Source: an uncultured Alistipes sp. (GTDB taxonomy: Bacteria; Bacteroidota; Bacteroidia; Bacteroidales; UBA932). From it: a stretch of DNA of 64,000 nt. This document shows positions 49,229 to 58,475 of this stretch, piece by piece. The stretch is from the NCBI GenBank assembly GCA_900550465.1, contig URSC01000006.1, positions 1 through 64,000 of the forward strand, written 5' to 3'. The notes under the pieces are model-generated. The model was not told the origin of the DNA. It saw only the letters and a program-made list of their open reading frames with translations, and did not search any database. Position 1 is the stretch's first letter; each line of letters opens with the position of its first letter. The position numbers were made by a program, and so were the translations under genes.

Positions 49229-50848
49229 ATGATATACATCCACTTCCCCTTCTGCAAGTCGTTCTGCACCTACTGCGACTTCTATTCGGTCAGGGGAAAG
49301 GACAGGATGGCACAATACACACAGAGCCTTCTGCGGGAAATATCCCTGCGGAAGGCTTTTTTATGCCAATGCACCTCGCCTGCAACGCTCTACATCGGGG
49401 GCGGGACACCCTCGCTCTGGCCGGTGGAGCAGCTGGGGGAGGCGGTCGCGGCGGTCTCTGCGGCACTCCGGGAGGGGGCGGCGGACTACGGACGTTCCTG
49501 CGGTGCTCTACGTCGGGGACGGGACACCCTCGCTCTGGCCGGTGGAACAGCTGGGGGAGGCGGTCGCGGTGGTCTCTGCGGTGCTCCGGGAGGGGGCGGC
49601 GGAGCTGTCCCGGGAACATGGGATGGTCGGGGGGATGCCGGGATCTTCGCGGAATTTACCGTCGAGGTCAATCCGGACGATGTCACGGAGGCCTACGCCC
49701 GGGCCCTGCGGCGGCTCGGAGTGAACCGCGTCAGTATGGGCGTGCAGTCATTCAGCGACCGCAGCCTTCGGTGGATGGCCCGGCGGCACAGTCCGGAGGG
49801 GGCGGTGGAGGCTTTCCGGGTGCTGCGTTCCGTCGGGTTCGACAATATCTCGCTGGACTTGATTTTCGGGTATGATCCGGTGGCGTGGAGGAGCGGCTCC
49901 TCTTCGGATGAAGAACTGATGCAGCTGTGGAGTGACGACCTGGATGCCGTGCTGCGGCTGCGGCCTGAGCATATTTCCGCCTACCAGATGGGCATCGAGG
50001 AGGGCAGCGTCCTCGGAGAGATGACCGCCGCCGGCCGCTACCTGGAGCCCTCCGACGAACTGTGCGCCGCCCAGTACGCCCTCCTGCAGCAGCGCCTCGC
50101 CGCCGCCGGCTACGAGCAGTACGAGGTCTCCAATTTTTCCCTCCCCGGCCGCCGCGCCCTGCACAACAGCGGCTACTGGGACCGTAGCCCCTACATTGGC
50201 CTAGGGCCCGGAGCCCACTCCTTCGACGGGGACCGCCGCCGCTGGTGGAATGCTCCGGATCTGGACCGGTATATTGCTGCGTTCGGTGGGGGGGGCGCTT
50301 CGGGCAGTCTTTCTGCTTCCGGTGGAGTTTCTGCTTCGGGCGATGCCATTGCCTCCGATGTTACTCCTGCTTTTACCCCGGCTTTTGGTGAAGGCCCCCT
50401 TGCTTCGGGCAGTGGCCCCGCTTCCGGTGCTGTTCCCATTACCGGTGATTTTCCTACTCCCGGTTACCGTGATTGTGCCGTGCCGTCAGTGCCATCAGAA
50501 GAGACCCTTACCGACGAGGACATCCTCACCGAGACTGTCATGCTCGGCCTGCGCACCGTGGACGGCCTGCCCTTGGATGTCCTCGTTGCCATGAGCCGAC
50601 CGTCGTCGTCTGCCGTACCAGATTGTCATCCCGAGTCCGCTCAGCCGTCATCGTCTACCGTGCCCGATTGTCGTTCCGGCGCCGGAGAGCACTTGTGCCA
50701 TTCCCTTCTTTCTCAACTTCCACGCCCTTTGCGGACCTCTATCAACCGCCTTCTTGCCACCGGCTCCCTCATCCTCCGCGACGACCGCCTGTCCATTCCC
50801 CCCTCCCGCCTCTTCATCAGCGACTCCATCATCCGCGAGCTTCTGTAA
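49229..50848 (+). CDS. hemW: HemW-like radical SAM protein with low-complexity insertions
   Basis: Coproporphyrinogen-oxidase-like radical SAM protein (heme chaperone HemW family). The cluster motif CKSFCTYC is near the N-terminus, followed by LYIGGGTPSLW, FTVEVNPDDVT, RVSMGVQSFSD and YEVSNFSLPGRRALHN with the GLGPGAHSF loop. At 539 residues it is about 150 longer than usual. The excess consists of a Gly-rich stretch between GGGTPS and FTVEVNP (the out-of-frame second unit of a 118-bp duplication), an Ala/Ser/Gly/Pro stretch (about residues 350-430) and a segment with SSSAVPDC and SSSTVPDC. Probably membrane or cytosolic heme delivery; whether the altered protein works is open. Confidence 0.82.
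   Translation: MIYIHFPFCKSFCTYCDFYSVRGKDRMAQYTQSLLREISLRKAFLCQCTSPATLYIGGGTPSLWPVEQLGEAVAAVSAALREGAADYGRSCGALRRGRDTLALAGGTAGGGGRGGLCGAPGGGGGAVPGTWDGRGDAGIFAEFTVEVNPDDVTEAYARALRRLGVNRVSMGVQSFSDRSLRWMARRHSPEGAVEAFRVLRSVGFDNISLDLIFGYDPVAWRSGSSSDEELMQLWSDDLDAVLRLRPEHISAYQMGIEEGSVLGEMTAAGRYLEPSDELCAAQYALLQQRLAAAGYEQYEVSNFSLPGRRALHNSGYWDRSPYIGLGPGAHSFDGDRRRWWNAPDLDRYIAAFGGGGASGSLSASGGVSASGDAIASDVTPAFTPAFGEGPLASGSGPASGAVPITGDFPTPGYRDCAVPSVPSEETLTDEDILTETVMLGLRTVDGLPLDVLVAMSRPSSSAVPDCHPESAQPSSSTVPDCRSGAGEHLCHSLLSQLPRPLRTSINRLLATGSLILRDDRLSIPPSRLFISDSIIRELL
49379..49603 (+). repeat. 118-bp tandem duplication inside hemW
   Basis: Positions 49379-49485 match 49497-49603 with a fixed offset of 118 bp and few mismatches. 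Since 118 is not divisible by three, the second unit is read in another frame and yields GRDTLALAGGTAGGGGRGG instead of the family sequence. A further indel between 49604 and about 49660 (a six-G run at 49629-49634 is a candidate) must have restored the frame. Confidence 0.85.
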
Positions 50849-50886
50849 CTACGTCCCGCGTCTCCCCTGACGACCGCTTCTTCTTG

Positions 50887-51335
50887 ACTCCTTCGGAAGG
50901 AGTAGGTAAGCAGCCCTCTTTCGCCACTCCTGCCGAAGGAGTGAATTTTGCGAATCCGCGCTACAGCACTTCGTACAGCCATTCTGCCCGTGTTCCACCT
51001 CCGAACTCTTTCCGAAGGAGTGCCTCAAGTGCGCATTTTCCCTACTCCTCCGGAAGGTGAGACGAAAAAGCGGGGAAACTACTCACCTTCGGAAGGTGGG
51101 CATGGTGTGGTGGAGGGGGAAAATGCGGCTGCAGGCGGCTCTCGTGGCGGTGGTGCTTCAGCGCACCTTCGGAAGGTGGGACGAAAATGCGGGAAAATGA
51201 CTCACCTTCGGAAGGTGAGCATGGTGTGGTGGAGGGGGAAATGCGGCTGCAGGCGGTTCTCGGGGAGGTGGTGGTTCTGCGCACCTTTGGAAGGTGGGAT
51301 GAAAATGTGGGGAAATGACTCACCTTCGGAAGGTG
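50887..51335. repeat. Array of nine palindromes in about 39.5-bp register, locus 2
   Basis: Palindromes of the ACTCCTTCGGAAGGAGT and CACCTTCGGAAGGTG types start at 50887, 50926, 51005, 51044, 51084, 51164, 51203, 51282 and 51321. Successive distances are 39, 79, 39, 40, 80, 39, 79 and 39 bp, all multiples of about 39.5. The last part is also a tandem repeat of 118-119 bp (51084, 51203, 51321). The central base is mostly G, the reverse complement of locus 1 at 18503-18988. No gene is called here. Confidence 0.85.
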
Positions 51336-51381
51336 GGTAGAAGGGAAAGTGTACGGTGCGGATGAAAGTGTCCGCTTGGGG

Positions 51382-51421
51382 TGTCCGAAAACGGACAGGT
51401 GTCCGATATCGGACACTTTTT
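51382..51421. terminator. Two adjacent hairpins with T run (possible terminator)
   Basis: TGTCCG-AAAA-CGGACA (51382-51397) and the perfect 18-bp palindrome GTGTCCGATATCGGACAC (51399-51416) follow one another; the second is followed by TTTTT. They could end transcription from the hemW side, or act as protein-binding palindromes. Confidence 0.5.
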
Positions 51422-51845
51422 AAAAAGTGCAAGAGGCACGCTACCAGTATGTTGTGTTTTTGGCACGGCGGTTGTGACGGGCTGTCCGGGGAGAAAAGTG
51501 TCCGCTGAATGGGAAGTGATCATGAAAGTGCATGGGAACGGACGAAGAGAGCGGACGACTCGGACGGAGACGGATAACGGAGTCGATGAAGCAAACTTGA
51601 GTGGACGATGTGACGGGAGACGGGCCGGATGACAGCAGACGTGGGTAGGTGGCGGATCGGACTCGTAAGCGCGAGTGAATGACGTAAGCGGGCGACGAGC
51701 CGAAGACACAGATGGGGCGGACGAAGTAGATGGACGACGATGAGAGCGGGCGAAGCGGATGGACAACGTGCACGGACGAAGGGAGCGGGCGACGTGAGCG
51801 GACAGCCCTATGCGAAGATTAACGGAAACAGAAAACACAACCGAT
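51422..51845. other. Gene-free purine-rich stretch with recurring GGACGA
   Basis: About 420 bp between the hairpins and the first FtsX permease. The + strand is purine-rich with the hexamer GGACGA at 51540, 51553, 51603, 51719, 51732 and 51774, plus GGGCGA variants. No convincing reading frame or TAnnTTTG promoter was seen. It may be a long mRNA leader for the permease operon. Confidence 0.4.
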
Positions 51846-53156
51846 ATGAAATTAGGATTATACTTTAGGCAGGCGTGGTACAACCTCCGGGTGAACCGGG
51901 TGTACAGCGCGGTATTCATCGCCGGAACGGCTCTCTCGCTGGCGCTGGTGATGGCGTTTCTGACGGTGCTGTCGGCCAGGGTGGTGAATACAGTGCCGGA
52001 GACGCACAGGGACAGGACGATGGTGATTTCCAGAATCGAGCTGCGAAGCGAGACCATAATGTTCAGCGCGGCTCCCAATTACCGGTTCGCCAGAGATTTC
52101 CTCAAGGATATGCCGGAAGTGGAGTGCTGGTCGGCTGTCTATACGTATTACGATACGTTCGCTGCTTTGGAAAATACGTCGGATGAGGTCTCCTACGCAT
52201 ACGCCCGGATGGTGGACAGGAATTTCTGGAAGATATTCAGTCTGGACTTCCTGTACGGCAGGCCGATATCGGAGAGCGGTATGGACCTCAATACGCCCGA
52301 GGCTGTGGTGACCGAGTCACTGGCCCGCTCCCTGACAGGACGGACAGACGCTGTGGGAGAGAAGGTGTACATGGACGGATATACGCTGACTGTCTGCGGA
52401 GTGGTCAGGGACGTACCGATGAGCGCGACGCTGGCTTTTTCCGAGATATGGCTGCCGTCTACGATAGGAGATAAAACCCTGGGCCCTGAATCCAGTGCTT
52501 TGGCAAAGTATATGAACGGCAATGAGATAATAGTGCTGCTCAGGGACGGCAAGGATATTCCGGCAGTAAAACAGGCTGTGCTGGACCGCGTGGAACAGTA
52601 CAACAATATCGAGAAATCCGAATATAAGATGACCGTCAGCGGCATAGACTCGCAGCGCCAGTACATCTTCTCGGGGAGCGACTTAGGTTCCTCTGCATAC
52701 GCATGGCTGGGAGCGGGAGTGGTGCTGCTGATCCTGCTGGTGCCGCTGCTGAACCTTTCGGGCATGGTCAATTCCAGAATGGAGGCCCGCCTGACCGAGT
52801 TCGGTACCCGCAAGTCTTTCGGAGCCGGACCTCGCTCTATTCTCGCACAGATAGCCGGGGAGAATCTGCTGATGACCCTGATGGGCGGAGTCGTAGGTCT
52901 GCTGGTGGCATGGCTGATCATCGTGCTGTTCTCGCAGCAGATGAACGCCATGGTGCCGGGCAGCGTACTGGTGGAGTCCTACACCTACAAGGTGCCTGAG
53001 TCCGGCGGCTTCTTCGACTTCCGGGACTTCTTCAATATCGGGCTGTACGCCGTCCTGCTGGTAATCCTGGCCGTACTCAACATGATATCGGCTGTGATCC
53101 CGGCGGTCAAGGTCATCCGCCGTCCCATCACTGAATCGTTGAACTGTAAAAAATGA
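51846..53156 (+). CDS. FtsX/MacB-like ABC permease, A-type, pair 1
   Basis: 436 residues from the ATG at 51846 (MKLGLYFRQAWYNLR), the start matching its paralogues. TM1 (about 18-42, AVFIAGTALSLALVMAFLTV) is followed by a large periplasmic MacB_PCD-like domain and three C-terminal TM helices. The cytoplasmic coupling segment before TM3 is EFGTRKSFGAGPRS. The C-terminus VIRRPITESLNCKK is shared by A-types. It needs an ATPase; none is adjacent, but one is encoded at 61143. Presumed partner is the B-type encoded 6 bp downstream. Confidence 0.87.
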   Translation: MKLGLYFRQAWYNLRVNRVYSAVFIAGTALSLALVMAFLTVLSARVVNTVPETHRDRTMVISRIELRSETIMFSAAPNYRFARDFLKDMPEVECWSAVYTYYDTFAALENTSDEVSYAYARMVDRNFWKIFSLDFLYGRPISESGMDLNTPEAVVTESLARSLTGRTDAVGEKVYMDGYTLTVCGVVRDVPMSATLAFSEIWLPSTIGDKTLGPESSALAKYMNGNEIIVLLRDGKDIPAVKQAVLDRVEQYNNIEKSEYKMTVSGIDSQRQYIFSGSDLGSSAYAWLGAGVVLLILLVPLLNLSGMVNSRMEARLTEFGTRKSFGAGPRSILAQIAGENLLMTLMGGVVGLLVAWLIIVLFSQQMNAMVPGSVLVESYTYKVPESGGFFDFRDFFNIGLYAVLLVILAVLNMISAVIPAVKVIRRPITESLNCKK

Positions 53157-53162
53157 CAAGAT

Positions 53163-54467
53163 ATGCTTAGACAGATATTCAAACAGCTGTGGTTCTACCG
53201 CAGGAGCAATGCCTGGCTGTTCATCGAGCTGGTGGTCATCATCGCCGCGTCCTGGTTCATCGTCAACGAGACGTGGACATCCACATACCGTATCGGGAAC
53301 GTCCCTGACGGATATGACCCTGAGGGAGTGTACTGTGTGTATCTCACGGACTTGACATCCGACCGCAACGGATATGATCCTGAGGCTGCTTCCCTGGAGG
53401 CACAGAGGGAGAATCTCCGCCGTTTCGGGGACGCTCTCAGAGCCATGCCGGAAGTATTGTGCGCCTCGCCCATAAGCACAAACCATCCCGGAGACGGCGT
53501 ACATTCCATGATGACGGTCAACATTGACAGTGTGACTATGATGATGTTAACGACCTTTGAGCGGGAGTCCGGCTCAGACGATTTTGAGGTGTTAAAGTAC
53601 GAACTGATCTACCCTGCGGATGGACAGATGGAGGATACGCCCGGCTCTATTATCATCACCAAGGATATGGCCGATTACCTCTTCCCGGGGCAGAATCCTG
53701 TGGGCAGGACACTCAGTGACTCAGAGAAATTGACTAAGATGAATTATACAGAACCCATAGCCGGAGTGATAGGAAGTATGCGCGGTGCCGGGTACTCGGA
53801 TGACATACCGTACATGTTACAGAATGTCGCCGACATGGTGGGAGACTACGGCGGAGACCAGATGTACGCTTTCCGCCTCAAGCCCGGTGTGGACGGAGAC
53901 CGCTTCCTCGAGAAGGCTTCCAGGGAATGGAGGAAGACTCTGCAGTTCGGCAACTACCGCGTACAGGACGTGTACTCCTTCGAGGACAGGGTGGACTCTG
54001 TGGTCAAAATCGAGGTGCTGGACAAGCTCTTTATCTGGAAGGCCCTATGGATGTTCATGATAGTCAATGTTCTGCTGGCTGTGGCCTCTACAGGATGGCT
54101 CCGGATGGAGGAGAGACGCGGGGAGATCGGAGTCCGCAGGGCCATGGGAGGCTCGCCACGCCGCATCCTGATGCACTATATGCAGGAGGTCTGGGTGACC
54201 TTCGCTGCGGCCGCCGTCATCGGTATACTGATAACGGTCAACATCATCCTCATAGGCAAGATAAATATCGTGGCTCCGGATAATCAGCACGGCATGATGC
54301 CCCTCAACGCCGCTGACTTCCCCTTGCTCTTCGACCCCGTGGCGCACTTCCTCGCGGTGGAGGGCATTGTCCTCGGCCTCCTGCTCCTGGCAGTGACTGC
54401 GGCCATCCTCATCCCCGCTGCCGGAGCGCTCCGCCTTCCCCCCGTCGAGGCCCTCAGAGACGAATAG
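53163..54467 (+). CDS. FtsX/MacB-like ABC permease, B-type, pair 1
   Basis: 434 residues. B-type signature at the N-terminus: MLRQIFKQLWFYRRSNAWLF, then TM1 (LVVIIAASWFIVNETWTS), periplasmic domain, and the coupling motif GEIGVRRAMGGSPRR before TM3. It ends VEALRDE, as do other B-types (D-E end). Paired with the A-type directly upstream to make a probable heterodimer. The next gene, 105 bp downstream, encodes the operon's only adaptor. Confidence 0.87.
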   Translation: MLRQIFKQLWFYRRSNAWLFIELVVIIAASWFIVNETWTSTYRIGNVPDGYDPEGVYCVYLTDLTSDRNGYDPEAASLEAQRENLRRFGDALRAMPEVLCASPISTNHPGDGVHSMMTVNIDSVTMMMLTTFERESGSDDFEVLKYELIYPADGQMEDTPGSIIITKDMADYLFPGQNPVGRTLSDSEKLTKMNYTEPIAGVIGSMRGAGYSDDIPYMLQNVADMVGDYGGDQMYAFRLKPGVDGDRFLEKASREWRKTLQFGNYRVQDVYSFEDRVDSVVKIEVLDKLFIWKALWMFMIVNVLLAVASTGWLRMEERRGEIGVRRAMGGSPRRILMHYMQEVWVTFAAAAVIGILITVNIILIGKINIVAPDNQHGMMPLNAADFPLLFDPVAHFLAVEGIVLGLLLLAVTAAILIPAAGALRLPPVEALRDE

Positions 54468-54572
54468 AATAAACAGAGAAGATTTTCATGCAGATAATGA
54501 GGGGTGGTCGAAAGCGAGGATTTTTCTTCTCGAAAAAGGATAAAACAGAATAGAAGTAAAATGTAAAAAACC

Positions 54573-55832
54573 ATGGATAGAGAACTTACCAACAAGGAAA
54601 AATGGCAGGACCGCCGCAAAATCATTCTCCGCTGGAGCCTCGGAGGTGCTGTCGCAGTAGTGGCGGTGGTGCTGCTGGCAGTGCTGATCCAGCCCTCGGT
54701 GCGGGAGAGCAGCCTGCGGCTGGCTACGGTGGATACCGGCTCGATAGAGTTTGCGGTGTCGGCTACCGGAAAGGTGGTGCCGGGCTACGAGGAGATCATC
54801 AACTCCCCGATTACCTCCCGCGTGATGGAGGTCTACAAGCGGGCCGGCGAGGTGGTGCAGGCGGGTGAGCCGCTGCTGCGTCTGGAGCTCTCAGAGGTGC
54901 AGACCGAGTATGACAATATGCTGGACGAGGAGCGGATGAAGGAACTGAAGCTCGAGCAGCTGCGCATCACCAACCGCAATAACCTCTCGGAGATGGAGAT
55001 GAACATCGAGATACAGGAGATGGAGCTGGACCGCAAGGCTGCCGCCCTGCGCAACGAGAAGTATCTGGACTCGCTCGGAGCGGGTACTCCGGACAAGGTG
55101 CGTGAGGCTGAGCTGGACTACACGGTGTCGAGCCTCAAGCTGGAGGACAACCGCCGCAAGCTCCAGAACCAGCGGGACCTGGCCGCCGCCGATGAGGCCG
55201 TGGCCGAGCTGGAGCTCTCGATCTTCCGCAAGAACAAGGAGCAGACCCGCCGCCGGCTCTACGATGCCGGTATCCGTGCTCCCTACGCCGCTACCCTTAC
55301 CTTCATCAACAGCGAGATAGGTGCCCAGGTGAGCCAGGGCGAGAAGCTGGCGATGCTGGCCGACCTTACCCGCTTCAAGGTGGAGGGCGAGCTGGGCGAT
55401 ATGCAGGCCGGCAAGATAGCCGAGGGCTACCGGACCACAGTGCTGGCCGGACGGGATACCCTCACCGGCATGGTGTCGGTCCTCTCCCCGATGTCCACCG
55501 ACGGCCTGATATCCTTTACCGTACAGCTCGACGACGAGTCGGCCCCGGCTCTCCGTTCAGGACTCAAATGCGACATCTACGTGGTCTACGCCTACCGCGA
55601 GAATGTCCTCCGCCTGCCCTCGGGCACATATTACAAGGGTGAGGGCAACTACGACCTCTTCGTCCGCGAGGGCGACCGCCTGGTGCGCCGCCGCGTGGCC
55701 CTCGGCGAGGCCAACTACGACTACGTGGAGGTTATCTCCGGCATCGAGCCCGGCGAACAGGTGGTCATCTCCGACATGCAGGACTACGCCAAGCAGCCTG
55801 AGCTGAAGATCAAACCCTCTAAAAAGAAATAA
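54573..55832 (+). CDS. HlyD/MacA-like periplasmic adaptor protein
   Basis: 419 residues with one N-terminal membrane helix (about 19-41), a barrel-sandwich lipoyl half (GKVVPGYEEIINSPITSRV), a long coiled hairpin (about 100-220), second lipoyl half (DAGIRAPYAATLTFINSEIG) and beta-barrel/membrane-proximal domains, ending KIKPSKKK. The membrane fusion partner for MacB-type transporters. It is the only adaptor among eight permease genes, so it may serve several pairs. No TolC-like gene was found nearby. Confidence 0.88.
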   Translation: MDRELTNKEKWQDRRKIILRWSLGGAVAVVAVVLLAVLIQPSVRESSLRLATVDTGSIEFAVSATGKVVPGYEEIINSPITSRVMEVYKRAGEVVQAGEPLLRLELSEVQTEYDNMLDEERMKELKLEQLRITNRNNLSEMEMNIEIQEMELDRKAAALRNEKYLDSLGAGTPDKVREAELDYTVSSLKLEDNRRKLQNQRDLAAADEAVAELELSIFRKNKEQTRRRLYDAGIRAPYAATLTFINSEIGAQVSQGEKLAMLADLTRFKVEGELGDMQAGKIAEGYRTTVLAGRDTLTGMVSVLSPMSTDGLISFTVQLDDESAPALRSGLKCDIYVVYAYRENVLRLPSGTYYKGEGNYDLFVREGDRLVRRRVALGEANYDYVEVISGIEPGEQVVISDMQDYAKQPELKIKPSKKK

Positions 55833-55835
55833 GTC

Positions 55836-57152
55836 ATGAAGCTGGGAGTATATTTCAGGGAGTCGTGGCACAACCTCCGCTCGGACAAGCTCTACACGCT
55901 GGTCTACATCATCGCCGTGGCCTTCTCGCTGGCAATGGTCATGACCTACCTCACTGTGGTGGCCATGCGCACTCAGAACAGCTATCCAGAGACGCACCGG
56001 GACCGGATGCTCTCGATACCGCTGATCTATCTGGAACTCGGTACGACGAGCTCGATGGAACAGTCTGTGAGCAAGGATTTCATCGCTCAGTTCCTGTCCG
56101 AGCCGCTGCCGGGAGTGGAGGCGTGGACAGCCGTGAAAACGGAGGAATTCAAGGTCTATAACTCTGCGGGTGAGCCCCTGAAGATGGTAGTGGAGTTCAT
56201 CGACAGCAGTTTTACGGATATATTTCCGTTAGAGGTGCTTTACGGCGGGCCGATTACCGCAGACGGAGCGCTGCGCAATGTGCCCGATGTGCTGATGGCC
56301 GAGTCCGCGGCAGCCGCTCTGCTCGGACGCAAGGACGTGGTGGGAGAGAGCATCTTCTTCAATAACAAGGAGTACCGTATATGCGGAGTGGTGAGGGACG
56401 TACCCCAGACGGCCACTTACGCATTCGCACAGATATGGGTTCCCGACACTGAGCCTACGCTGATGGATGTGCAGTTGAGGGAGTGGGCTTTGGCCAATAA
56501 CAATAATGTCATGGTAGGCCCCTACGAGATAGAGCTGCTGGCCGGCAGCCGCCGGGACTTCTCCGCCATCAGCTCGGAGATGCAGGACCGGATAGACAGG
56601 TACAATCAGTCCGGAGTCTCCTCCTGGAAACTCTCTCTGGCGTACGGTATGCCCACGGTGCGGGAGAGAATCTTCATGTATGACAGTGCCGCGGCCTATA
56701 CCTGGATAGGAGTGGGAGTGGTGCTGCTGGTGCTCCTCGTTCCGGTGTTCAATCTCTCGGGGATGACCGGCTCCGGAATGGAGGCCCGCATGGCCGAGTT
56801 CGGAGTCCGCAAGTCCTTCGGAGCCTGGCGCGGAGCGATAGTCCGGCAGATCGTCGGGGAGAATCTGCTGCTGACCCTTATCGGGGGAGCGGTCGGCCTG
56901 CTGCTGTCCTACCTTCTGCTGTACCTGCTGCAGGATGAGCTCTACGACCTGCTGCCGCTGAACTCCATGGTCGAATTCGGATTTTTCGAATTTATCCCGG
57001 CTCCTGCATTTACCTTCCGGAGCTTCTTCAAAGTCAGCCTGTATCTTCTGCTGCTGGCGCTTGTGCTGGTGGTCAACCTGCTCTCGGCCCTTGTGCCCGC
57101 ATCCAAGGTCATCCGCCGTCCCATCACCGAATCGTTGAACTCTCAAAGATAA
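55836..57152 (+). CDS. FtsX/MacB-like ABC permease, A-type, pair 2
   Basis: 438 residues beginning MKLGVYFRESWHNLRSDKLY, with TM1 (LVYIIAVAFSLAMVMTYLTV), a periplasmic domain and the coupling motif EFGVRKSFGAWRGAIVRQ. C-terminus VIRRPITESLNSQR. Very similar in architecture to pairs 1 and 3. Starts 3 bp after the adaptor stop and lies 6 bp before its B-type partner. Confidence 0.88.
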   Translation: MKLGVYFRESWHNLRSDKLYTLVYIIAVAFSLAMVMTYLTVVAMRTQNSYPETHRDRMLSIPLIYLELGTTSSMEQSVSKDFIAQFLSEPLPGVEAWTAVKTEEFKVYNSAGEPLKMVVEFIDSSFTDIFPLEVLYGGPITADGALRNVPDVLMAESAAAALLGRKDVVGESIFFNNKEYRICGVVRDVPQTATYAFAQIWVPDTEPTLMDVQLREWALANNNNVMVGPYEIELLAGSRRDFSAISSEMQDRIDRYNQSGVSSWKLSLAYGMPTVRERIFMYDSAAAYTWIGVGVVLLVLLVPVFNLSGMTGSGMEARMAEFGVRKSFGAWRGAIVRQIVGENLLLTLIGGAVGLLLSYLLLYLLQDELYDLLPLNSMVEFGFFEFIPAPAFTFRSFFKVSLYLLLLALVLVVNLLSALVPASKVIRRPITESLNSQR

Positions 57153-57158
57153 TCCGCT

Positions 57159-58457
57159 ATGCTTAGACAGATACTATCACAGATGTGGTACTACCGCCGC
57201 AGCAGTCTGTGGCTGCTGTGCGAGCTCGTAGTGATATTCATAACCTCGTGGTTCCTGGTCAACGAGATATGGACCGCACATTACCGTGCGCATTCCACGC
57301 CATACGGATATGATTATGAAGGGGTGTATATCGCCGAGATGGAGCCGCTCAGTGACGGCCAGCCCGGCTACGCAGCCGATAACGATACATACGAGGCCAG
57401 TGCCGCGGCCCTTGCCCGCTTCGGGCAGACCATCCTGCAGATGCCGGAGGTGAGCGCGTGCGCCGTTACGGGCATGTCCCTTCCCGGCCTCGGTACCTAT
57501 ACCGCCAATATGCAGTATCCCATGGACACTGCCGGAGCGTATATTGAATTTACTTTTCATTCCCGTCAGGCAGGAGAGCCGGACATGGAGCTCATGGGCT
57601 ACCGTCAGGTATTGCCTGAGAATGCCCCGATAGAGGATGCGCCCGGAACCTGCGTGATATCCTCCGACCTGGCGCAGCTGCTTTTCCCCGGAGAGAATCC
57701 CGTAGGCCGCCGGTTTTCAGATGCCTCGACCTCTCCCGATGCCGTAAGCCAGTACAGCTGGGTGATATCCGGGGTGGTGGAGCCTCTCAAGCACAGCCTT
57801 ACCGAGGAACCCCGCCCGATGGTACTGTATGCCTATCCCAATATGCTTCAGGCCCCTTACGCACCGCCCTGCTTTATATTCCGCCTCCGTCCGGAAGTGG
57901 ATGCGGACAGCTTCATAGAACAGGCCGGCCGGACCTGGGAGCGGGAGATGCCATACGGCAACTGGCGGGTGTCCGCCGTGACCCCGATGCCGGAGTTTAT
58001 GCAGAAATACATTTTCCTGGACAACTTCAAGTGGAAGGCCCTCTGGGTGTTTCTGGTGGTCAATGTGCTCATTGCCGCTGCTTCCTTCAGCTGGCTCAGG
58101 CTGAGGATGCGGCGCCCTGAAATAGGGGTGCGGCGGGCCATGGGCTCGACGGCCTGGAGGATTGCCCTGCAGCAGCTGGGGGAGGCCTGGATAGTCTATG
58201 CCGCTGCGGCGGTCCTCGGCTGGATTCTGACGGCCAATATCATATTGATCGCTAAAATCAGCATTACCGGCGGCTCCTCGATGACCCTGCAGTCGGTGCG
58301 CGACAGCCTGCCGCTGCTCTACGACCCGACGGTGCATTTCCTCGCGGTGGCGGGGATAGTGACGGCGGTGCTGCTGGCGGCGGTGACCCTCGCGGCCCTC
58401 ATTCCCCTCGGCAAGGCCCTGAGGGAGCGGACGGCCGATATTTTAAAGGACGAATAA
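57159..58457 (+). CDS. FtsX/MacB-like ABC permease, B-type, pair 2
   Basis: 432 residues beginning MLRQILSQMWYYRRSSLWLL, with TM1 (ELVVIFITSWFLVNEIWT), a periplasmic domain, the coupling segment PEIGVRRAMGSTAWRIAL and the end DILKDE. B-type partner of the preceding gene; the next A-type begins 18 bp downstream. Confidence 0.88.
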   Translation: MLRQILSQMWYYRRSSLWLLCELVVIFITSWFLVNEIWTAHYRAHSTPYGYDYEGVYIAEMEPLSDGQPGYAADNDTYEASAAALARFGQTILQMPEVSACAVTGMSLPGLGTYTANMQYPMDTAGAYIEFTFHSRQAGEPDMELMGYRQVLPENAPIEDAPGTCVISSDLAQLLFPGENPVGRRFSDASTSPDAVSQYSWVISGVVEPLKHSLTEEPRPMVLYAYPNMLQAPYAPPCFIFRLRPEVDADSFIEQAGRTWEREMPYGNWRVSAVTPMPEFMQKYIFLDNFKWKALWVFLVVNVLIAAASFSWLRLRMRRPEIGVRRAMGSTAWRIALQQLGEAWIVYAAAAVLGWILTANIILIAKISITGGSSMTLQSVRDSLPLLYDPTVHFLAVAGIVTAVLLAAVTLAALIPLGKALRERTADILKDE

Positions 58458-58475
58458 TATTTAAAAGGACAATAT

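Noticed and set aside
51320..52078. 252-codon minus-strand frame upstream of the permease array
   Set aside because: Arg/Ser/Pro-rich translation of the purine-rich repeat stretch that also overlaps the start of the first permease in antisense; no domain.
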